In this document: piece by piece, positions 11,769 to 21,662 of the stretch
Position numbering within the stretch: the stretch's first letter is position 1
How the letters are laid out: each line of letters starts with the position of its first letter
Assembly (NCBI GenBank): GCA_023630585.1
Contig: CM042540.1
Location: forward strand, 12,537,074-12,601,073
Direction: 5' to 3'
DNA: 64,000 bases
Origin: Cranoglanis bouderius
Lineage: Eukaryota; Chordata; Actinopteri; Siluriformes; Cranoglanididae
The notes under the pieces: generated by a model
Database searches by the model: none
What the model was told of the DNA's origin: nothing
Seen by the model: the letters and a program-made list of their open reading frames with translations, nothing else
Made by a program: the position numbers and the translations under genes

Positions 11769-12450
11769 GTGTGTATGTATGTATATAAAATCATGTATGG
11801 TTTGTGTGACAGTTTTATTCGTTGTCCTAGTTGATCTGGTTTAGCTGGACATAAGCTCAATAATTGTACCTAGCTAGCATGACATATCTGCTCTTAGAAA
11901 CTAACTAACTAACTAACTAAAGTTTAATACTACTTTTTAATGACACCAGCAGCTCAATATTCCTTACCTGTATTCTTAAACTACTAGCAGAGCTAATGCT
12001 ATGTTCAGACAGAGCACCATGTTTATATAACGAGATTCCATGTGTACTGCACTTTTTTATAGTAGTAGTCATTATTTATGATTTTTTTTATAGCTCTGAG
12101 TTAACAAGTTGTACTGCAGAACTGATGTTTTTCCATTCATGGAATTTAGCTTGTGGCTGATGTTGAGAGTCATTTTTTTCTTGGTCAATTACCAACACGT
12201 CTGAGGGAAATGTTGATATTCCATATGATTTTGTCTTTCAATTGTCCCTTTGCTTTTCCACTGTCCATATTAGAGACAGACATTTGTAGCTCACTAAACC
12301 CTAGCCTCACTGATTATAGCTAGCCTCTGTGCTTGGTGTTCATTTTTCCATTCCTTGGCAACAGTTTTCTCACAACTTTAACCATGTGTCCAAACAGACA
12401 TTTTAAAAAAAAGTTCTCTGGCATCTGAATGGTGTCATTTCATATGTAAC
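11250..12450. other. No gene; compound GT/AT tract
   Basis: A compound (GT)n(AT)n(GTAT)n tract lies at 11719-11787, and (CTAA)n-like repeats occur at 11900-11920. The rest is AT-rich unique sequence without a credible frame. Confidence 0.55.
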
Positions 12451-12453
12451 ATA

Positions 12454-12909
12454 CACTATATGGCCAAAAGTTTGTGGACACCTAACCATTACACTCATAT
12501 GTGTTTGTTGAAAATCCCATTCCAGATTTAGTCCCACTTTGCTGTTATAATAACCTCCACTCCTCTGGGAAAACTTTCCACTAGATTTTGGGGCGTGGCT
12601 GTGGGGATTTGTGATTATTCAGCCACAAGAGCATTAGTGAGGTCAGGCACTGATGGTTGGGTGAGGAGGCCTGGTGTGCGGTCAGCGTTCCAGTTCATTC
12701 CAAACCTTGGGAATTCATGTCTTCATGGTCCTCAATTTGTGCACAGGGGCATTGTCCTGCTGGAACAGGCCTGAACCTCTTAGTTCCAGTGAATGGAAAT
12801 TGTAATGCTACATCATACAAAGACATTCTGTACAATTCTGTGCTTCCAACTTTGTGGCAACAGTTTGGGGAAGATGGTCAGGTGTCCACAAATGTTTGGC
12901 CATATAGTG
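12454..12909 (-). mobile_element. Non-autonomous Tc1-type element, 456 bp
   Basis: Flanked by TA on both sides (12452-12453 and 12910-12911), with terminal inverted repeats CACTATATGGCCAAAAGTTT and its mirror ending CATATAGTG. The interior, on the minus strand, holds a decayed fragment of the C-terminal transposase half (CAGGACAATGCCCCTGTGCA-type sequence) with an internal deletion relative to the copy at 36119-36647. It cannot encode transposase. Confidence 0.85.
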
Positions 12910-12911
12910 TA

Positions 12912-13066
12912 ATTTAGTATATGGGAATACTACAGGTACATGAATAAAAATCTTTTTTAGACAATTTATGCAAATAACCTGAGCCCAGTAAAAATATGAA
13001 TATACAATGTATACTGTATGTGATTAGATCACCGATTTACACCTTCATACCCTCCTCCTTGCACAC
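12912..13066. other. No feature seen
   Basis: Short AT-rich spacer between a Tc1 derivative and a SINE. Confidence 0.5.
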
Positions 13067-13067
13067 A

Positions 13068-13395
13068 TCCATCCATCTATTTTCCATACCGCTTATCCTA
13101 CACAGGGTTGCGGGGAGCCTGGAGCCTATCCCAGGGGACTCTGGGCACAAGGCGGGGGACACTCTGGACAGGGTGCCAACCCATCGCAGGGCACAATCGC
13201 ACACACATTCGCACACTACAGCCAATTTGGAAATGCCAGTCATCCTACAACACATGTCTTTGGACTGGGGGAGGAAACCAGAGTACCTGGAGGAAACCTA
13301 CGAAGCGCACTGAGAACGTGCAAATTCTGCACTCACGGACGAGGCGGGATTTGAACCCCCCAACCCTGGAGGTGTGAGTCAAATGTGCTTACTTT
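13068..13395 (-). mobile_element. tRNA-headed SINE (family 1)
   Basis: Same family and orientation as at 4226 and 7703: GGAT tail at 13068-13080, GCTTATCC boundary, CAGTCCAAAGACATG body near 13260, and a degraded B box and head at 13345-13395. Frames here are SINE translations. Confidence 0.85.
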
Positions 13396-13399
13396 GTTC

Positions 13400-13790
13400 T
13401 GCAATTCAGATTTTTGTTTCCTTTTATTTCATGTGAAATGGTAATCATTTTTTCTTTTGTAATGTGTAATTTTTAAGTATGGATAAGAAAAAAAAGGATG
13501 TTTAGGTGTAAAATAATGTATGACTGGATTGTGCAAAAAAAGTGGGCAGTGACAAAGCAAGCAAGCAGTCAGAATCTATATCCAACATCATCATACAGTA
13601 TATGATGATTTTATTTAATGCTGTTTTTCATGTTCATTAAAGGACACATAAGTGCACGTAAACATGCAATTGCGTGCTTTGCGTGTTGGGTAAACACACT
13701 ACTGTATATTATTTGTCATAGTAAAAAAAAAAAAAAGAAAAAAGAAAAAAACGTTTAGAGACGTTTAGAGGTAGGAAAAATGTCTACCTG

Positions 13791-13859
<69 letters not shown>

Positions 13860-14241
13860 GATGGAAGAGTTTGATGGAGGATAAAAAAAAAACCATCACT
13901 TCCACCACCAATGACAACAACAACGAAAATATTTTTTAAAGTAATTGTTGAATTGTGCAGAATCTGATCAGGAACATGAGTCCAATAAACAGTGCATAAA
14001 TTCAGTGTGAGTGTGTAAGTGTTGTGTGTGTTTAATTATTGCTGCGGGAAAGGCACGGGGTGGCGAGGGGTTGGAAGTGAGAGTAGTTAACCAGCACTAG
14101 GCTCTGAACCGGCCTGTCAGAGGAGGGCTATAATGCATTAAACGGGAGGCAGAGAGAAACAAATTATCCTGGTGTCTTTGTGTTGTTCTTGTCTCTCTTA
14201 CACTCTTGGCGTTATATATTTTCACACCTCAGTGAATCCAC

Positions 14242-14243
<2 letters not shown>
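13400..14243. repeat. GT microsatellite and flanks
   Basis: (GT)32 lies at 13793-13857. ACGTTTAGAG is directly duplicated at 13751-13770, next to A-rich tracts. The remaining sequence has no gene. Confidence 0.7.

Positions 14244-14320
<77 letters not shown>
14244..14320. repeat. CA microsatellite
   Basis: An uninterrupted CA tract of about 77 bp. The 192- and 195-codon plus-strand frames that run through it are repeat translations. Confidence 0.95.
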
Positions 14321-14322
<2 letters not shown>

Positions 14323-14395
14323 CCCCACTCCAGCTCTCTCATGTGCCTTGCCATGCATGCTCTCTCTCTATCGCTCTCTTTCTCTCGCCCTTTCT

Positions 14396-14575
14396 CTCTC
14401 TCTCCATCTATGTCTTTTGCTCACCCTTCGTTGTTCTCTCTCTCTCCATCTATGTCTTTTGCTCACCCTCCGTTGTTCTCTCTCTCTCCATCTATGTCTT
14501 TTGCTCACCCTTCGTTGTTCTCTCTCTCTCCATCTATGTCTTTTGCTCACCCTTCGTTGTTCTCTCTCTTTCCCT
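14396..14575. repeat. 42-bp minisatellite, about four units
   Basis: The motif CCATCTATGTCTTTTGCTCA recurs at 14404, 14446, 14488 and 14530, an exact 42-bp period, with units joined by CT runs and only single-base differences. Because 42 is a multiple of three, every frame without a stop is open, which gives 14-residue periodic peptides on both strands. These are artefacts of the repeat. Confidence 0.92.
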
Positions 14576-14648
14576 TTGCAGCCTATCTCTCCTTTTCACT
14601 CTTTCGCTTTCTTTTGCTGCACTCGCACATACTCTCTCTTTTTCATTC

Positions 14649-14701
<53 letters not shown>

Positions 14702-14702
14702 A
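14576..14702. repeat. CT-rich microsatellite
   Basis: CT-rich sequence ending in a (CT)n run at 14652-14702. Confidence 0.85.
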
Positions 14703-15340
14703 GGTCATGTTGCAGCAGCTCCAGTAAAAATAATAGGGCGGAAGGCGTGAGGTTGTTATTTGCATAGAAATAGCATGACGCCCCAGGCAGCTTGGGAGAA
14801 GGACACAGAGATCATTTGTCTAAAATTTTAATGAAAACTTTTGCTGAGACAGAGATTTTTTTTTCTCCCACTTCCACCCCCTCCTTGTTTCCCTCCCCTT
14901 CCACCTTCCCGCCTTGCCTCCCTTCAATCCCCGCTGTACAGTGTTCACCCCACCCAGTCTTCTCTTTCCCCATGGTGAATTAACGCAGCTCGATTTAAAA
15001 TTAGATGACACATCTCAAATCGTTGCATGCTAGGACGCAATAACATGTAAATTTCAATTTGCAGACTGTAATAGAAGTGTGTGTTGTAGCTCTGCTGAAT
15101 CGAGGGGTGAGAGAGGGTGGGGTGTTATATCCTGTGCTGGTCACAAACATCCCGGTCCAGAGCTTTTATTTGGGTGGCTTTCTATGCACAGAATGCATTA
15201 TCGATAGAGCAGAGTCATTTTTCATTTTGTTAAACACACACCTACAATAACCACATATTCTCCAAGTGATGGCTGGGGATTAGTAGCTGAGTCTAGGAAT
15301 CATTTAAGCATGCTTGCCATAACTTCTTTGGCAAATATCG
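14703..15340. promoter_or_regulatory. Candidate conserved non-coding sequence
   Basis: Balanced unique sequence with an octamer-type TTATTTGCATAG at 14757-14768, followed by a pyrimidine-rich block at 14860-14970 and TAACATGTAAATTTCAATTT near 15041. No exon is apparent. A regulatory role is a guess from composition. Confidence 0.25.
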
Positions 15341-15342
15341 GG

Positions 15343-15724
15343 CAGTCCCTCCAGGATTTTGATCGCAGAAATGAATGCAAAATCAAGCAAACTCCATATT
15401 ATTCGGAGAAGCTTGCAATTTTTTCTCAAATTACCGCAGATTTTCTGCAGATTTGGGCCAAGACGCATCCATGTGATGTCATCACAATGCACATTCAGCC
15501 AAAGCCCTCTTCGATTCACGTGTGTCGAACATGCGTACAGCTAAAAGGTCTCATTTACCAACAAACATCACTGCGAAAGGCCGTGCAAAAAATTTCATGC
15601 AATTGTAATTTCACAAAACTCTGCAAGTTGCATCACAATTTTGGAAAAAAGCTGCAGCAAAATCAACCATTTTGGGCCGCAACAATCACAAAAAAAAAAC
15701 CTCTGTGAAATCCTGTATGGACTG
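15343..15724 (+). mobile_element. Short TIR element with 6-bp target duplication, copy 1
   Basis: Ends CAGTCCCTCCAGGATTT and AAATCCTGTATGGACTG form an imperfect terminal inverted repeat. The flanks ATCGGG (15337-15342) and ATTGGG (15725-15730) match at 5 of 6 bases. The interior is shared with 50668-51062, and inverted with 55336-55600. Recognisable blocks are GTGATGTCATCAC and CAGCTAAAAGGTCTCATTTA. The 132-codon frame inside shows no transposase motif, so the copy is non-autonomous. Confidence 0.8.
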
Positions 15725-15730
15725 ATTGGG

Positions 15731-16335
15731 CTTGGGCCAGGAAAAGGCAATGGTAGGTAAATCATTTTAGATTAAATGTATGAGATTTTACACTGGATAT
15801 TTGGTTTCAGCAGCTTTAAAGTACATAAATAATGTTTAGGCTTAAATCATTGGGTCATATTGCAGCTGATGTGTATTTAAGAAGTGGCATATTTCTGTTT
15901 CTTAGAAAAAAGTGTAGTAAATTGTAACTTTCAGGATACAACCACCTGTCACTGGGGCAGCACCTGGTATATCTGTTGATTCTTTAGTTCAGAGGTCTTT
16001 ATATATTGGGCTGGAACTGAGCACTTGAAAAATACTATAGCAGAACCGATCAATGTATGAAAAAATCTAGCTGTATTTCATGTAGTCCATGGCATTAGTT
16101 AAAAGTGGTAATGTGAAGCACCAGTGTGAAGCAAAACATAACCATTTCAAACTGATGTCTTATTTATAGCCATGAACAAATCATCAATGTTTAAGCATTA
16201 AACAATAACTGTTTTCACCATTTATTAGTTGAATTTCCTATGTATCAATCAACAGGAAAAGTAAATGTTCTTTAGAGCAAGAAACCATGTTTGGCTCCCT
16301 GAGAAACTTTTAAAAGATTTTGAAGCATTTGATAA
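15731..16335. other. No gene seen
   Basis: AT-rich unique sequence with no credible frame. Confidence 0.5.
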
Positions 16336-16343
16336 ATACCACA

Positions 16344-16590
16344 GGCGGCATGGTGGCTTGGTGGTTAGCACGTTTGCCTCGCACCTCAAGGGTTGCAGTC
16401 TCAGTTCCCACCTCTGCCCTGTGTGCATGGAGTTTGCATGTTCTCCCAGTGCTTTGGGGGTTTCCTCCGGGTACTCCGGTTTCCTCCCCCGATCCAAAGA
16501 CGTGTTGTAGGCTGATTAGCGAGAGGCTCCAGGCTCCCCACGACCCTGTGTAGGATAAGCGGTACAGAAAGTGGATGGATGGATGGATAC
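16344..16590 (+). mobile_element. tRNA-headed SINE (family 1) with intact target duplication
   Basis: The plus-strand copy has an A-box-like TGGCTTGGTGGTTAG at 16353, a decayed B box near 16400, GTTTCCTCCGGGTACTCC at 16460 and a GGAT tail. About 80 bp of the body is missing after GTAGGCTGATTAGC, where the sequence jumps to GAGGCTCCAGGCTCC. The direct repeats ATACCACA at 16336-16343 and 16591-16598 are the target duplication. This is the only family-1 copy on the plus strand. Confidence 0.9.
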
Positions 16591-16599
16591 ATACCACAA

Positions 16600-17148
16600 A
16601 GAACTGAGGAATTATTTTCCACTATTAATGCTTTATACATTATATGGAAGGTACTTGGTGGCAGGAAATGTTTACAGAGTTAGGAACACTCCCAAAAATG
16701 GTTAAAGAACCATTTTAGAGATCCATAAATGGTTCTTCCATGACATTGCTCTAATGAACTATGCTTAATATTACCTTCAACACTGCACTATAGTCACTTT
16801 ATAATCAGCTATAGGGATTGGAAATTTAAAGGAGCATAACAGATGAAGTACTACTGTTGAGAGAACATTTACATTGTTTATACCTTTGGGGAACAAAAGA
16901 GTGTTGGTTGAGTGTGTTGGAAAAACTCTTTCCGCACCGCCCTGGCACTAGCGTCCCTGGTGTGTGTGTCTCCTCTCTGCGCTGTCCTTGGCACGGTGTG
17001 TGTGACAGCAGAGGCTCGGCTGGCTGTCTGAGTGCCTGTGTGGCTGATATGCTTGGACAGGCATAGGGCAGCATGCCAGGCCTGTGCCAGTGGCCCCCTC
17101 TGACCTGCTGACACACAAACTGATGCCATCCACCTCACCAGCACCCCA

Positions 17149-17150
<2 letters not shown>
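16600..17150. other. No gene; small repeat fragment
   Basis: 16690-16745 carries the AAATGGTT...AACCATTT / AAATGGTTCTT motif seen in many fish genomes. 16900-17140 is GC-richer unique sequence, and its 96- and 150-codon frames extend from a CA tract or lack recognised domains. Confidence 0.45.

Positions 17151-17217
<67 letters not shown>
17151..17217. repeat. CA microsatellite
   Basis: Uninterrupted CA tract. Confidence 0.95.
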
Positions 17218-17218
<1 letters not shown>

Positions 17219-18960
17219 CATGCAGGGTCTGTCCTGTACACAGAGACGAGTATGACTTTTGGCTCGGTCTGTGTTTATGGCTCAAGGATGTGGAACCTCT
17301 CATGGACCAGTGAGTAGTACGGAATTGCATTGGGAATTAAAGAACTGGGATTTGTGGGAATTCAGGGAGGTTTAAAGTATTAAAATATGTGCATTTGCCA
17401 CAGTGTTATTTCATCATTTCATCCTACTATCCAACAAGAGTTGCCAGGGTTGTGTTTTATATGTAAAATTGGGCTAGTTCTGGAACAAGGTTCTAAATGG
17501 AAAAGGCAAGCCCATGGCTAGTTTAAAAAATCCTGCCACCACTAAGAATTGGAATTAAGATCTAATCAGCTTCTATTCCAACAAAGGGAATGTGTAAGTG
17601 CAGACAGTGCACCTATGTGCGATGTGCAGAACCATTTCTGTATAGTGGGAACTATACAAATATTACAGTTATACAGGTCAGAATATTTTTGCGTCTCGTC
17701 GTGAGAGCATGTTTGATCAGAGTAGTAAGGCTAGTGAGCATCCATTGTGCACATTTGTTCAGTTATATTGTATCATTAGAATGTCAAGTAAATGGTCTAA
17801 ATATGGTCACGAGAAGGGAGAGGGAAAAGACTGTGGAGTGGATAATGGTCATACCAGGTGATGACAAAAATTGCAGATACTGCAAATCAGAAATGTGAAC
17901 ACCACAGTGACCTCGACTACCATACAGAGACGGAGAAAGACAAATGCGTCTCTTGTTTGTCTAGTTTCAGATCTCTATGTGTGGTTTTTGAGATGTAGCT
18001 CACCTGGAAATTTTTGCTGGGACTTGGCAAGCTTGTATCCAAATGTGGGTAAATGTTATGGTACTATAAAGTTCCAGTAATAAGTATTTCTAATATGTAT
18101 ATTTATATATGATCAGTAAATACATAAATGAAATGTTATATGCACCCCTATCACTATAACCAAATCAGTGTTCAACAGCTTTTATCTATGAAATAAACAG
18201 TTATAACTGTTAAATAACTTCTTTATCCAGGTTCAACATATTATATTGTAACACAAAACACCATTTTTTTTGTCATTTGTATTTGATGCTCATAAGAAAA
18301 CAGCAGAGCATTTAACATGCTTTATTATTCATCATGCTAACTAGCAGCTGTTTGCTAGCTAGCAGACAAAGCTGCTATAATCTTCTTGCTCTTCCCAACA
18401 AATTTCTAAAAATATAACAGCAGGTTAACATTTGTGGTTCAGTAGCATTTTAGAAACCCTAAAGACAATATAACTAATTGACCTTTTGATGATTTAGTGC
18501 ATATTAGCATGGGTTCTGAGGGATGCCTTGTGTTAGTGTCAGCTATTATCCACCAGACTGCTAACATTACCTTTATCAAGTGAAGTGGCACTAATGATCT
18601 CATAAAAATGTGTTTCTGCATTTCTGTATTTGTACTGAGAGTGAGAATAAATTATAAATGTTATTCAGGGAGTCCTTGTCAAATATAAATGCTAATGTCA
18701 GTCCGAGTAGACTTATTTTGCCATTACCTAGCCAGGAAGCTAAACAAAACCATTACAGAGACCAAGAACATTATCAAGACGACATTTCCACATACTCGTT
18801 TATGCCTTGCAGAACATTATGAGTGTTGCTTGTTCTCTTATAGAGGTCAGTATGTTATTGCAGTGTGGGAATAGTAGGGACTGTGTCCCCCCTCTCACAC
18901 CCTGTCATGATGTTCCAGTTCTGCCTTTGACCACCCCTCCTCGCTTTCTCGTGTAATCTC
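17218..18960. other. No gene seen
   Basis: Unique, mostly AT-rich sequence. The 102-codon plus frame at 17590-17898 has a cysteine-rich start but no recognised domain, and no conserved neighbour supports it. Confidence 0.45.
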
Positions 18961-18964
18961 CTGG

Positions 18965-18999
18965 CACACACAGACACACACACACACACACACACACAT
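18965..18999. repeat. CA microsatellite
   Basis: Short (CA)n tract. Confidence 0.9.
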
Positions 19000-20185
19000 A
19001 TATGCACATACTTTCCTGTCCTACTGAGGCAGCGAGGACTACTGAGAGCTCCAAGACACTGGCACAGTGGTAGGCAGCACCCAGGCAATGGTGGATTGGG
19101 AGTCTCTAATACCCCCATGGTCCCTGCTGTGAGACGGCTCCCCTTGTCAAGACGCTGCATTCACTTAATTAAGAGTAAGGGGTTTATCTTGATCTGGGGA
19201 CATTTAACACTCCACTGAGAGAAACGGTGAAAAAAAAAAAAAAAAAAGAGTGAAAGAAAGAGAAGGAAGTGCCTTAACCGAAACCTCTCCCATGGAGGAT
19301 TATTAATGTGTCGCCTGTGTGTGTGCATGTGTGCTTGTGTTTGAGTACTTGTGATGGAGTGTGTCTCTTTTCTCCCTGGCTTTCTGCTGTCAAGGTGACC
19401 GTGTTGGCTGCCACAGGCCCCGGGCAGCACTGACAGCTTTAGGAGCGTGACCGAGATTTGTGGCCAAGCACATAACCAACGGAGGTAATAAAAGAATAAA
19501 TGATGGTTAAAGAGGTTAAAACAAAGGGTGAAGCCGCCACCTCTGCCGCTCTTTGCTAACAAAAATCTCCACCTGGCCTCCAGCCTACCCCTCCCTGAAC
19601 CCACTCCACCTTCAACCTGCACCCCATGGCATGATGGGAAGCTAGGTTAATGAGGCCTGCAGGTCAGGGGTCAGACTGGGAGTGGAAATGAGTTCACTGG
19701 CCCCATAGCCATCTCTCACAGACCTCTCTGTGCTCCTCCAACACACTCACTGTTGTTTACATGTGAACTCAGCTCCCCCACATAAACATAGATACACATT
19801 CAGCTAGATACAACCATTTAGATGTTGTGTCACTTTGTCTTATGGACAGAGCTGTTTGCTCTGGGAAAGTGTGTTCAGTGAGATTCACCGCTCCTGTGTG
19901 GGAGAGCTGAGAGCCATGACGGCATGAGAGTGTGGGAAAGGTTCAGCGCCGCTGGTCCTGACGGCTCAGCAGGAAATGTCAGATATAGGAGACCATTTTC
20001 CCCCAATATCCTCTAAGACATGGTCTTTGATATGCTGGGTGTAGTGATAGTCAGGTTCAATGTGTGAAATTACTACTATGATTTATTTTTATTTAAGCAT
20101 TTATGGAGAGAATGTTTACAATGGTTTATCAGTAATTATGCCATTTTTCATTAGTATAACTAAATAAAATAAAATAAAATAAAAA
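19000..20185. promoter_or_regulatory. Unique sequence; candidate conserved element(s)
   Basis: The segments at 19080-19225 and 19380-19700 are balanced and repeat-free, for example TTCACTTAATTAAGAGTAAG near 19160 and GGTTAATGAGGCCTGCAGG near 19645. A 153-codon minus frame (19161-19622) crosses an A17 run and has low-complexity ends, so I do not call it a gene. Confidence 0.25.
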
Positions 20186-20187
20186 AA

Positions 20188-20480
20188 GTGGCACCATGGC
20201 ACTGCATTGGTGTAGCATTGCTGCCTCACAGCTCTAGGGTCCCTAGTTTGATCCTGAGCTTGGGTTACTGCCTGTGTGTGGAGTTTTTCATCCCTAATCT
20301 CTGGTTTCCTCCCACCTCCCCAAAACATGCCAATAATTGGACTGTATATGCTAAATTACCCCTAGGTGTGACAGTTTTTGGATGTGTGTATAGTGCCCTG
20401 TGGTGGACTGGCATCCCACCTGAGGTGTATTCCCACCTCACACTCAGTGTTCCCAGGATGGGCTCAGGATCCAAGATAAA
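20188..20480 (+). mobile_element. tRNA-headed SINE (family 2)
   Basis: A different SINE from family 1. It has a tRNA-like head with GTTGCTGCCTCACAGCTC-type sequence and a B-box-like AGTTTGATCCTG, then GTTTCCTCCCACCTCC, AACATGCC, GATGGACTGGCATCCCA-type sequence and AGTGTTCCCAGGATGGGCTC. It lacks the usual GATAAAGCGGTTACTGAA tail. Overlapping frames of 70-135 codons are translations of it. Confidence 0.8.
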
Positions 20481-20840
20481 CATGAACAAGATGAAAATTA
20501 TATCACTTCCCGAAAAAACAAACAAACAAACAACAACAACAACAAAACATCATGCAGGTAGGTTTTTGTTCCTAAGGTACTGCTGTTGTCCTTGAGATCC
20601 AACTATGTAGCCAGAATAAGCTTTTAAGGTAGACTACATCATCTTGGTCAACTAACTAAAGGTACAAAATAAATAACTTCGAAGGTTCCACCCAATAACC
20701 TAGTATTTCAGATATCGTGTAAGTTACCCTGTACTGCCTATGAGGCGAATTGCATAAACAAGCTTTCTTCTTCCCCTTCTCATTCCCCCAAACCCACATC
20801 TTGTCTCTTAAAAAATATATATGCTTTATGAGCTGGCTTT
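20481..20840. other. No gene seen
   Basis: Contains an (AAAC)/(AAC) tract at 20516-20545 and otherwise unique sequence. Confidence 0.5.
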
Positions 20841-20841
20841 T

Positions 20842-21047
20842 AGGGAAAGTGACAGAGCTGAACAGCTTTGGTTGGGGGCGGAGCTAATTACTGGGCCAGA
20901 AAAATGTAAAAAGAAGCTTGAAGTAAAGAAATTTGCAAGAGGCATTGCATAGGAGTGCTGCAAATCACAGTATTTCTAAGGTATGTTCAAATCTGTATAG
21001 CTATTATTTACAGTATGTGTTACAAATACAAACTGCACCTTTAATGC
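20842..21047. repeat. Diverged interspersed repeat, copy 2
   Basis: Counterpart of 10170-10460: GGGGGCGGAGCTAATT, CCAGAAAAATGTAAAAAGAA, TGCAAATCACAG and terminal GCACCTTTAATGC. It abuts the Tc1 derivative at 21050. Confidence 0.5.
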
Positions 21048-21049
21048 TA

Positions 21050-21660
21050 CAGTTGTGGTCATAAGTTTACATATGCCTTGCAGAATCTGCAAAATGATAA
21101 TGTAAAATAAATAAATAAATAAGAGGGATCATAAACATGTACTGCCCTGAATAAGCTATTTCACATAACAGATGTTTACATATAGTCCACAAGACAAAAT
21201 AATAGCTGAATTTACACAAATGAACCAGTTCAAAAGTTTACATACCCTTGTTTCTTAATACTGTGTATTATTACCTGGATAATCAACGACTGTTTTTATG
21301 TTTCGTGATAGTTGTTCATGAGTCCCTTGTTTGTCCTGAGTCTGCACATTCTTTGCTTTTCCAGCATCTTCTGCATATTTGACCCCTTTCAAACAGTGAC
21401 TATATGATGTTGAGATTCAACTTTTCACAGTGAGGACAACTGAGGGACTCGTACACAACTATTACAAAAGGTGCAAACATTCACTGATGCTCAAGAAGGC
21501 AACACAACATTATGAACAGGATTTTTTAACAGGATGATTGGTGTAAATTTTTATTTTGTCTTCTGGGAAACATGTAAATGTATATAGTAGCTTCTGAAGG
21601 ACAGTACTAAATGAAAAAAAGAAAAAAGATCTTCAAACAAAATAACAATTATAACAACTG
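21050..21660. mobile_element. Non-autonomous Tc1-type element, 611 bp
   Basis: TA flanks at 21048-21049 and 21661-21662. The left end CAGTTGTGGTCATAAGTTTA is that of a common fish Tc1 derivative, and the right end retains only ACAACTG. Internal signatures are AGATGTTTACATATAGTCCA, TAGTTGTTCATGAGTCCC and CAACTGAGGGACTC. There is no transposase frame. The poor right inverted repeat suggests an old or rearranged copy. Confidence 0.75.
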
Positions 21661-21662
21661 TA

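Noticed and set aside
14172..14767. Overlapping 128-195 codon frames
   Set aside because: They run through a CA tract, the 42-bp minisatellite and CT runs; low-complexity and open in three frames, so not coding evidence.
17590..17898. 102-codon frame with an early Cys-rich stretch
   Set aside because: Cys spacing fits no zinc-finger or knot pattern I know, and there is no supporting context.
19161..19622. 153-codon minus-strand frame
   Set aside because: Crosses an A17 run (phenylalanine stretch) and low-complexity ends; no domain recognised.
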